Shown here: positions 31,671 through 39,300 of the stretch, piece after piece
Layout of the letters: each line of letters starts with the position of its first letter
Position numbering within the stretch: the stretch's first letter is position 1
Origin: Pseudomonadota bacterium
Lineage (GTDB): Bacteria > Pseudomonadota > Gammaproteobacteria > Xanthomonadales > Xanthomonadaceae
Direction of reading: 5' to 3'
Assembly (NCBI GenBank): GCA_023419315.1
Contig: JAEZYE010000047.1
Location: 1 to 40,589, forward strand
Length of the DNA stretch: 40,589 bases
Made by a program: the position numbers and the translations under genes
Notes under the pieces: model-generated
The model's database searches: none
What the model was told of the DNA's origin: nothing
What the model saw: only the letters and a program-made list of their open reading frames with translations

Positions 31671-32978
31671 ATGCGCGTACTCGTCCTGGGAAGCGGCGTC
31701 ATCGGCACGGCCAGTGCCTGGTATCTGGCACGCGCCGGATTCGAAGTCACCGTGGTCGACCGTCAGCCCGGTCCGGCCGATGAAACGAGCTTCGCCAACG
31801 CCGGCCAGATTTCTCCCGGCTACGCCTCGCCCTGGGCCGCGCCCGGCGTGCCGTTCAAGGCGCTGAAGTGGCTGTTCTCGAAGCATGCGCCGCTGGCGAT
31901 CCGGCCCGGCCTGGATCCGCAGCAATACCTGTGGCTGGCGCAGATGCTGCGCAACTGCACCCAGTCGCGCTACGCCATCAACAAGGCGCGCATGGTGCGC
32001 CTGTCCGAATACAGCCGCGATTGCCTGGACGAGCTGCGCCGCGAGACCGGCATCGACTACGAAGGTCGCCAGCTCGGCACGACCCAGCTGTTCCGCACGC
32101 AGGCGCAGCTGGATGACGCCGCCAAGGACATCGCGGTGCTGGAGCAGTACGGCGTACCGTACGAACTGCTCGACCGTGCCGGCATCGCCCGGGTCGAACC
32201 GGCGCTCGCGAGCGTGTCCGACACCCTCGCCGGCGCCCTGCGCCTGCCGAACGATCAGACCGGCGACTGCCATCTGTTCACCCAGCGCCTGGCGGCGATG
32301 GCGGCGGCGGCCGGCGTCGAATTCCGTTTCGGCCAGACCCTGCAGGCGCTCGAATCGCAGGGCGGACGCATCAGCGGCGTGATCATCGACGGCCGCCGGG
32401 AGACCGCCGACCGCTACGTGCTGGCGCTCGGCAGCTATACGCCGCAGTTGCTGGCTCCACTGGGCATCCGCCTGCCGGTGTATCCGTTGAAGGGATATTC
32501 GCTGACCCTGCCGATCGTCGACGCGGCCATGGCGCCGGTCTCGACCATCCTCGACGAGACGTACAAGGTGGCGATCACGCGCTTCAACGATCGCATCCGC
32601 GTCGGCGGCATGGCCGAAGTCGCCGGCCACGATCTGTCGCTGTCACCGCGTCGGCGCGCGACGCTGGAGAAAGTCGTGGGCGATCTGTATCCGCGCGGCG
32701 GCGATCTGGCCGCGGCCACCTTCTGGACCGGTCTGCGCCCGGCCACGCCGGACGGCACGCCGGTAGTCGGCGCGACGCCGTATTCGAACCTCTATCTGAA
32801 TACGGGTCATGGCACACTGGGCTGGACCATGGCGTGCGGCTCCGGCCGTTACCTGGCCGACCTGATGGCCTCGCGCATGCCGCAAATCAGCGGCGAAGGC
32901 CTGGATATTTCCCGCTACGGCGCGCGCCGCGGTGGCATCGACCCGCTTCCCGAACCATGCGCCCAGCCCGCGCGCTGA
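31671..32978 (+). CDS. dadA: D-amino acid dehydrogenase
   Basis: This 435-residue FAD enzyme oxidises D-alanine and other D-amino acids to 2-oxo acids at the inner face of the cytoplasmic membrane, passing electrons to quinone. The N-terminus MRVLVLGSGVIGTASAWYLA contains the FAD-binding GxGxxG. Family-typical stretches follow, ANAGQISPGYASPWAAPGVP at about 43-62, QTGDCHLFTQRLA near residue 200, and WTGLRPATPDGTPVVG and NTGHGTLGWTMACGSGR near the C-terminus. Length is normal for DadA. It overlaps alr by 22 bp, so the two are one operon. The pair turns L-alanine into D-alanine and then pyruvate. Confidence 0.97.
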   Translation: MRVLVLGSGVIGTASAWYLARAGFEVTVVDRQPGPADETSFANAGQISPGYASPWAAPGVPFKALKWLFSKHAPLAIRPGLDPQQYLWLAQMLRNCTQSRYAINKARMVRLSEYSRDCLDELRRETGIDYEGRQLGTTQLFRTQAQLDDAAKDIAVLEQYGVPYELLDRAGIARVEPALASVSDTLAGALRLPNDQTGDCHLFTQRLAAMAAAAGVEFRFGQTLQALESQGGRISGVIIDGRRETADRYVLALGSYTPQLLAPLGIRLPVYPLKGYSLTLPIVDAAMAPVSTILDETYKVAITRFNDRIRVGGMAEVAGHDLSLSPRRRATLEKVVGDLYPRGGDLAAATFWTGLRPATPDGTPVVGATPYSNLYLNTGHGTLGWTMACGSGRYLADLMASRMPQISGEGLDISRYGARRGGIDPLPEPCAQPAR

Positions 32979-34027
32979 TCGATCTCGCTTCGCTCCGCCA
33001 CAACTACCGTCTTGCCCGCCAACTCGCGGGCGGACGTGCGCTTGCGGTCATCAAGGCCGATGCCTACGGGCATGGCGCGGTCCGTTGCGCGCAGGCGCTG
33101 GAGGAAGACGCGGCGGACGGTTTCGCGGTGGCCTGCATCGAGGAAGCGCTCGCCCTGCGCGAGGCCGGCATCCGCGCACCGATCCTGTTGCTGGAAGGGT
33201 TCTTCGAAGCCGACGAACTGCCGCTGATCGTGCAGCACGATCTCGGCTGCGTGGTGCACTCGCACTGGCAGATCGATGCGCTGGAGCAGGCGCGGCTGGC
33301 GCGCCCGCTGCGCATCTGGCTGAAGCTGGACTCGGGCATGCACCGCGTCGGCCTGTCGCCCGCCGACTACCGCGCCGGCTGGCAGCGGCTGGCGGCGCTG
33401 CCGCAGGTCGCTTCACTGGTGGCGATGACGCACTTCGCGCGTGCCGATGAACTCGACTGCACGCGCACCGGCGAACAGGCGCAGGCGTTCGCCGAAGCGG
33501 TCCGCGACCTGCCCGGCGAACACAGTCTGTTGAATTCTCCGGGCCTGCTCGGCTGGCCGAAGCTGCGCAATGACTGGGGACGCGCCGGCCTGATGCTGTA
33601 CGGCGCGACGCCGTTCGGTTCCCCGCAGGCACCGGCCGCCACGCTGCGTCCGGTGATGACGCTGGAATCCAAGGTGATCAGCGTGCGTGATCTGCCGGCC
33701 GGCGAACCCATCGGCTATGGCGGCGGCTTCGTCACCGACGCGCCGACGCGCGTCGGCGTGGTCGCGATGGGCTACGCGGATGGCTACCCGCACTTCGCAC
33801 CCACCGGCACGCCGGTCGCCATCGACGGCCGGCCCGGTCGCGTCATCGGCCGCGTCTCGATGGACATGCTGACGGTCGATCTGACCGACCACCCGGATGC
33901 GGGACTGGGCAGCCGCGTCGAACTGTGGGGCGCGCAGGTGGCGGTGACCGAGGTCGCGCGGCACCTGCTCCAGGGCAGCGCGTATTCGTTGCTGACCGGC
34001 GTGAAGCGGGTGCCGCGCGTCTACTGA
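32957..34027 (+). CDS. alr: Alanine racemase (catabolic type, DadX-like)
   Basis: This 356-residue PLP enzyme interconverts L- and D-alanine. The PLP lysine is K33 in AVIKADAYGHG, and the catalytic tyrosine is Y254 in PIGYGGGF. Other signatures are WLKLDSGMHRVG (about 121-132), LLNSPGLLGW (191-200) and MGYADGYPHF (271-280). The ATG at 32957 lies inside the end of dadA, giving a 22-bp overlap; the longer upstream frame is only the out-of-frame end of dadA. Co-transcription with dadA suggests the catabolic dadX role, but if it is the only alr in the genome it also supplies D-alanine for peptidoglycan. Confidence 0.96.
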   Translation: MRPARALIDLASLRHNYRLARQLAGGRALAVIKADAYGHGAVRCAQALEEDAADGFAVACIEEALALREAGIRAPILLLEGFFEADELPLIVQHDLGCVVHSHWQIDALEQARLARPLRIWLKLDSGMHRVGLSPADYRAGWQRLAALPQVASLVAMTHFARADELDCTRTGEQAQAFAEAVRDLPGEHSLLNSPGLLGWPKLRNDWGRAGLMLYGATPFGSPQAPAATLRPVMTLESKVISVRDLPAGEPIGYGGGFVTDAPTRVGVVAMGYADGYPHFAPTGTPVAIDGRPGRVIGRVSMDMLTVDLTDHPDAGLGSRVELWGAQVAVTEVARHLLQGSAYSLLTGVKRVPRVY

Positions 34028-34124
34028 GCCGGCGGTCCGTTTCCTGCAAAAGGACAAGGGCGGACACGGCAGCCGCGGCGCAGTCGGCCTAACATGCCGG
34101 CTTCCACACAACGGAGCCGACGAC

Positions 34125-34454
34125 ATGGACCACGCGCGCATTGCCCTTCCCGTACACGGATTGCTTGCTTCCTGCGTCTTCCTGTTGGCGGCGTGCAGCA
34201 GCACGCCGGTCGCCCAGGACCCCGCAACCCCGAATCCGGCGAAACCTGCCGGCCAGTGCAATGCCGATGCCGTGCAGTGGGCCGTAGGACAGGAAGGCAA
34301 CGAAACCAACGTCAACCGCGTCTGGCGTGAAAGCGGCGCCGGGCTGATGCGCCCGATCGGCCCGAACCAGGCCGTGACCATGGACTACCGCGCCGACCGC
34401 GTGAACGTCACGCTCGACAAGGACAACCGCATCACCCGCGTCAGCTGCGGCTGA
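34125..34454 (+). CDS. I78-type peptidase inhibitor-like lipoprotein (copy 1)
   Basis: This 109-residue lipoprotein has a signal peptide with lipobox LLAAC (C24), then a Pro/Ala-rich spacer. A 65-residue domain follows with cysteines C45 and C108, likely a disulfide. The domain resembles the I78 peptidase-inhibitor family: QWAVGQ at its start, GPNQAVTMDYRADRVNVTLD, and the end RVSCG. I78 proteins inhibit serine proteases (Aspergillus elastase inhibitor type). Here it probably sits in the outer membrane and guards the periplasm, but the target is unknown. ACGGAG precedes the ATG. Its last 14 bp overlap the convergent topoisomerase gene. A paralogue lies at 35635-36003. Confidence 0.85.
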   Translation: MDHARIALPVHGLLASCVFLLAACSSTPVAQDPATPNPAKPAGQCNADAVQWAVGQEGNETNVNRVWRESGAGLMRPIGPNQAVTMDYRADRVNVTLDKDNRITRVSCG

Positions 34455-35547
34455 GCGCGCGGCGGCGCGCGCCGTTGCCGTTCGCGGCGCGGTGCATGCG
34501 GTTGAGGAACCGCAGCGCCGCCTGTTCCCACTGGCGCGCGCCGCGCGCACCGGCGGCGTACCGGTGCAGGCTGCCATCGAACCAGCCCTCGAACACGCAG
34601 GGATCGATGTAGGCCTTGCGACAGACGGCCGGCGTGTTGCCCAGTACGTCGGCAGCTTCGCGCGCGACCGCCTGCCGCACCTGCGCCAGTGCGCGCTCGC
34701 TGCGCCGTTCCGGCAGCGGCGTGGCCGCCAGTTGCTGGAAAGCCGCCAGCGTGCCGCCCCAGGTGCGGAAATCCTTGGCGGTGAAATCCTCGCCCATCGC
34801 GGCGCGCAGGTAATCGTTGACCTCGCCGGAACCGACCGGACGCAGTTCGCCTTCGTCATCGCGGTACTGGAACAAGGCCTGCCCCGGCAGCTGCTGGCAG
34901 GCGCGGATCAATTTCACCAGCCGCTGATCGTCGACTTCCACATCGTGTTCCTGCCCACCCTTGCCGCGGAAGCGCAGGCGCACGCGTCCGCCGCTGACGA
35001 ATTCGGCATGGCGGTTGCGCAGCGTGGTCAGCCCGAACGAACGATTGCTGCGGGCATATTCGGCATTGCCGATGCGCACCAGCGTATTCGCCATCAACGC
35101 CACGACGATGGCCAGCACCTTCTCCCGGGGAAAGCCCGGCAAGGCGAGGTCCTGTCGAAGACGCCGCCGCAACCGCGGCAGGGCCTGGCCGAAGGCGACG
35201 ATGCGATTGAACTTGCCGTCGCCGCGCACCGCGTTCCATTGCGGGTGATAGCGGTACTGCTTGCGCCGCCGCGCATCGCGGCCGGTCGCCTGCAGATGGC
35301 CGCGTTCGCGCGGGCAGATCCACACCTCCGTGTAGGCCGGCGGAATCGCCAGCGCGCGGATGCGGCCCAGAATCTCGCGATCACGGATCGGCGTGCCGTC
35401 CGGGTCGAGGTAGCAGAAACCGCGCCCGGCGCGGCGGCGACGGATGCCGGGATCGGCATCGGTGACATACACCAGCCCGGCTTCGCGCGCCTGCAGAATC
35501 GCGGCCTGCGGTGCCGGTCCGGCTTCAACCTCGGGACGTGGGGGCAT
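34441..35547 (-). CDS. DNA topoisomerase IB
   Basis: This 368-residue enzyme relaxes supercoiled DNA by transient 3' single-strand nicking. Y313 in AVCRKAYIDP is the catalytic tyrosine. R158 (LVRIGNAEYAR), K196 (RFRGKGGQEH) and R261 (KDFRTWGGT) are the likely other active-site residues. The N-terminal part (about 25-110) has the bacterial topoisomerase IB domain (FCYLDPDGTPIRD, IPPAYTEVWICP). The start is uncertain: the ATG at 35547 leaves 87 bp to the divergent lipoprotein gene, whereas the in-frame ATG at 35625 would leave only 9 bp and would add a Glu/Lys/Asn-rich leader unlike the family; I chose 35547. The gene ends inside a convergent overlap with the I78 gene. Confidence 0.92.
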   Translation of the reverse strand: MPPRPEVEAGPAPQAAILQAREAGLVYVTDADPGIRRRRAGRGFCYLDPDGTPIRDREILGRIRALAIPPAYTEVWICPRERGHLQATGRDARRRKQYRYHPQWNAVRGDGKFNRIVAFGQALPRLRRRLRQDLALPGFPREKVLAIVVALMANTLVRIGNAEYARSNRSFGLTTLRNRHAEFVSGGRVRLRFRGKGGQEHDVEVDDQRLVKLIRACQQLPGQALFQYRDDEGELRPVGSGEVNDYLRAAMGEDFTAKDFRTWGGTLAAFQQLAATPLPERRSERALAQVRQAVAREAADVLGNTPAVCRKAYIDPCVFEGWFDGSLHRYAAGARGARQWEQAALRFLNRMHRAANGNGARRRALSRS

Positions 35548-35634
35548 TTCCGGATTCTGTTCGGTCCGCCGGTTAACGACATGCGAATGTTTGTTTTGTG
35601 ATTCTTCATCCATTCCTTCTTCCATGGAGTCCGC

Positions 35635-36003
35635 ATGAGTCGCTACGTGATGCTTTCCCTCGGCCTGGTCCTGACGCTGGGCGCCTGTTCGGCACCGCCG
35701 CCGGATGAACAGACGGCCGCGACGGAGCAATCGCAGGCGGCCGCTGTCCAGGCGGCGCAACCCGCCCCTGCGGATCCGGCCGGCGCACCGAAGCCCACGG
35801 GCGGCTGCGATGACACCCAGGCGCAATGGTTGATCGGCAAGACGGCGACGCCGGAGGACCTCCAGCAGGCCAAGACCGACACCCGTGCGGAGACGCTGCG
35901 CGCATTGAAGCCGAGCGATGGCGCGACCATGGATTTCAATCCGAATCGCCTGAATGTCGATCTCGACGAGAAAGGTGTCGCGACCGCCGTACGCTGCGGT
36001 TGA
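35635..36003 (+). CDS. I78-type peptidase inhibitor-like lipoprotein (copy 2)
   Basis: This 122-residue lipoprotein has lipobox LGAC (C18), a long Ala/Gln/Pro spacer (19-55), and a C-terminal domain that aligns with copy 1: QWLIGK, SDGATMDFNPNRLNVDLD and a terminal RCG. Cysteines C58 and C121 correspond to C45 and C108 of copy 1. Like copy 1 it is probably an inhibitor of the I78 family anchored in the outer membrane; a target cannot be named. GGAG precedes the ATG. It is divergent from the topoisomerase gene and followed by a strong terminator. Confidence 0.82.
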   Translation: MSRYVMLSLGLVLTLGACSAPPPDEQTAATEQSQAAAVQAAQPAPADPAGAPKPTGGCDDTQAQWLIGKTATPEDLQQAKTDTRAETLRALKPSDGATMDFNPNRLNVDLDEKGVATAVRCG

Positions 36004-36046
36004 TCGCACGCGAGCCGGAGAGTTCCGGCCTCTGGATTCTCCATCG

Positions 36047-36073
36047 GCCCCGGCGCGTTGCCGGGGCTTTTTT
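36047..36073 (+). terminator. Rho-independent terminator
   Basis: GCCCCGGC (36047-36054) pairs with GCCGGGGC (36060-36067) around GCGTT and is followed by TTTTTT. It ends the second I78 lipoprotein transcript. The remaining bases to 36313 hold no gene. Confidence 0.92.
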
Positions 36074-36204
36074 ACGCCTGCGATTCGCGCATCATCGCGT
36101 GTTGCCGACGCCGGAAAAACAGCATCGCCGGCGCTGTGCAGCAGACCAAAAAAAGCCGGCAAAAGTTGCGCCTGCAACCATCGCGAACGACCGTCGGATG
36201 CGGC

Positions 36205-36233
36205 TTGCGGCACCGCAACAACTGTGCTTTAGT
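36205..36233 (+). promoter_or_regulatory. Predicted gltB promoter with overlapping palindrome
   Basis: TTGCGG (36205-36210), a 17-bp spacer, and TTTAGT (36228-36233) form a plausible sigma-70 promoter 80 bp before the gltB start. The -35 is the left arm of the palindrome TTGCGG-CA-CCGCAA (36205-36218), a candidate regulator site. A region of A-runs (36147-36175) lies just upstream and could aid promoter opening or activator contact. Confidence 0.5.
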
Positions 36234-36313
36234 CGGGCATCCGGTGACATTTCGAAGTGCCGCTGCGGGGCAGGGCACGGTGTCTCCGTCTGAAAAATCC
36301 GAGGCACAGAGCG

Positions 36314-39300
36314 ATGGCCCTTCGCAGCCGCCAAGGCCGCCCTCCAGCGGGACTGTACGACCCGAACGACGAACGCGATGCCTGTGGTTTCGGCATGATC
36401 GCGCAGCTCGACGATCAGCCTTCGCGCGCACTCGTCGACACCGCGATTGCCGCGCTCTCGCGCATGACCCATCGCGGCGGCGTCGCCGCCGACGGCCTGA
36501 CCGGCGACGGCTGCGGCCTGCTCATCCGCAAACCCGAAGCCTTCCTCCGCGCGCTCGCGCAGGAAGCCGGCATCGCACTCGGCGCGCATTTCGCGGCCGG
36601 CCTGGTATTCCTGCCACATGATGAAGCCGACGCGGCGCGATGCCGCGACACGCTCGAAACCGAACTCCAGCGCGCGGGCGCCACCGTCAAGGGCTGGCGC
36701 GTGCCGCCCACCGACGACAGCGTCTGCGGACAGCTGGCCCGCGACACCTTGCCGCGCATCGAGCAGATCTTCGTCGATGCGGGCCGCGATCACGACGATG
36801 ATCGCTTCGCCCTTGCGCTGTTCCTCGCCCGCCGACGCGCCGAACAGCAGCTGCGCACCGCGCTTCCCGACTTCTACGTGGTCACCCTGTCGCCGCACGC
36901 GATTGGCTACAAGGGCATGGTGCTGCCCGACAAGCTGCCGGTCTTCTACCCGGATCTGCAACGCAACGATCTGGCCAGCAGCGCTATCGTCTTCCACCAG
37001 CGCTTTTCCACCAACACGCTGCCACGCTGGCCGCTGGCGCATCCGTTCCGGCTGCTCGCGCACAACGGCGAGATCAACACCATCGAAGGCAACCGCCGCT
37101 GGGCGCAGGCGCGCAGCAAGGTGTGGAAGACGCCGCGCTTCGATATCGCCGAATTCGACCCGGTGATCTCCATGCACGGCTCGGATTCGCAGAGCCTGGA
37201 CAACATGCTGGAACTGCTCGTCGCAGGCGGCATGGATCTGCTGCAGGCGCTGCGCATCCTGGTGCCACCGGCCACGCAGTCGCTCGAATTCAAGGACGCC
37301 GATCTCGCTGCGTTCTACGAGTTCTACGGCCTCAACACCGAACCCTGGGACGGCCCGGCCGGCATCGTCGCCTGCGACGGGCGCTATGCCGCATGCATGC
37401 TCGATCGCAACGGCCTGCGTCCGGCGCGCTGGCTGCTGACCAGTGATCGCCATTTCCTCGTCGCGTCCGAGGCCGGCGTGTGGGAAGTCCCGGCAGAACG
37501 CGTGACCCGCAAGGGCAAGCTCGGTCCCGGCGAAATGATGGCGATCGATCTCAAGCGCGGCGATCTGCTCGACAGCGAAGCCGTGGATCGGATCAACCGC
37601 GGGCGCGCGCCGTACAAGCAATGGCTGCACCAGGGCGTCACCTACCTGCAGACCGAGTTGATCGATCCTTCGCTCACCGACGCGCCGTTCGACGAGAAGA
37701 CGCTGCGCGGCTTCCACAAGCTGTTCCAACTGACCAGTGAGGAAGTCGAACAGGTGTTGCGCCCGCTCGCCGAAACCGAGCAGGAAGCGACCGGTTCGAT
37801 GGGCGATGACACGCCGATGGCCGTGCTCAGCCGGCAGACGCGGCCGCTCTACGACTACTTCCGCCAGGCGTTCGCGCAGGTCACCAATCCGCCCATCGAT
37901 CCGTTGCGCGAGGACTGCGTGATGTCGCTGGCGACGCAGCTCGGCAAGGAAACCAACATCTTCCACGCCGGTCCGGAGACGGTCAGCCACGTCATCCTCA
38001 ATTCGCCGGTGCTCAGCCAGCGCAAGCTGCGCCAGCTGCTGAAGATGGCGCCGTACGACCGGCAGCATCGCTACATCGATCTGTCGTGCGAAGTGGGCGA
38101 AGGCGTGAAGGACGCGATCACCCGCATCTGCGCCGAAGTCGAAGCTGCCGCGCGCGAAGGCATCGTCATGGTGGTGTTGAGCGATCGCCGTCCGCAGCAG
38201 GGCCGGCCGATGGTGCACGCGCTGATGGCCACCGGCGCGGTGCATCACCATCTGTGCCGCGAAGGCCTGCGCTGCGACGTCAACCTGATCATCGAAACCG
38301 GCACCGCGCGCGACGCGCACCACATCGCCTGCCTGATCGGCTACGGCGCCACCGCGGTGTATCCGTACCTGGCGTACCAGACGCTGTTCGATCTCGGCCG
38401 GCGCGGCATCCTGCAACTGAAGAAGGGCGGCGAGCAGGCGCAGATCGGTCGCAGCTACCGCAAGGGCATCTACAAGGGCCTGTCGAAGATCATCTCGAAG
38501 ATGGGCATCTGCACCATCAGCAGCTACCGCGGCGCGCAGCTGTTCGAGATTGTCGGTCTGGATCCGGACGTCGTCGAACTGTGTTTCGCCGACACGCCCG
38601 CACGCATCGGTGGCGTGGGCTTCGCACGGCTGGATCAGGAAGCGCGCCAGCTGGAAGCGCGCGCCTGGGACGATCGGCAGGCGCCGGAGATCGGCGGCCT
38701 GCTCAAGTACGTCCACGGCGGCGAGTACCACATGTACAACCCCGACGTGGTGACGACGCTGCAGCGCGCCACGCGCACGGGTGACAGCCGCGACTGGCAG
38801 GCCTATGCCGACGCGGTGAACTCGCGCCCGCCGTCGGCGCTGCGCGACCTGCTGCGGCTCAAGCCGGCCACCGCGCCGACCCCGATCGACGAAGTCGCCG
38901 ATGCCGGCGATCTGCTGCGCCGTTTCGACACTGCGGCGATCAGTCTCGGTGCGCTGTCACCGGAAGCGCACGAAGCGCTTGCCATCGCGATGAACCGGCT
39001 CGGCGGCCGCAGCAATTCCGGCGAAGGCGGCGAAGATCCGGTGCGCTACGGCACCGAGAAGCGCAGCAAGATCAAGCAGGTCGCATCCGGCCGCTTCGGC
39101 GTGACGCCGGAGTACCTGGTCAACGCGGAAGTGCTGCAGATCAAGGTCGCGCAGGGGGCCAAGCCCGGCGAAGGCGGCCAGCTGCCGGGCCACAAGGTCA
39201 ACGAGCTGATCGCGCGCCTGCGCTATGCGCGTCCGGGCATCGGCCTGATCTCGCCGCCGCCGCACCACGACATCTATTCCATCGAAGATCTCGCGCAGCT

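Noticed and set aside
35547..35625. Alternative topoisomerase start at 35625
   Set aside because: It would leave only 9 bp to the divergent lipoprotein gene and adds a leader unlike the family; kept as a lesser possibility.
36092..38731. Long open frame of 879 codons on the minus strand across gltB
   Set aside because: It is antisense to a clear, highly conserved gltB frame and has the Arg/Ala/Gln-rich composition of a GC-skewed shadow; no domain is recognisable.
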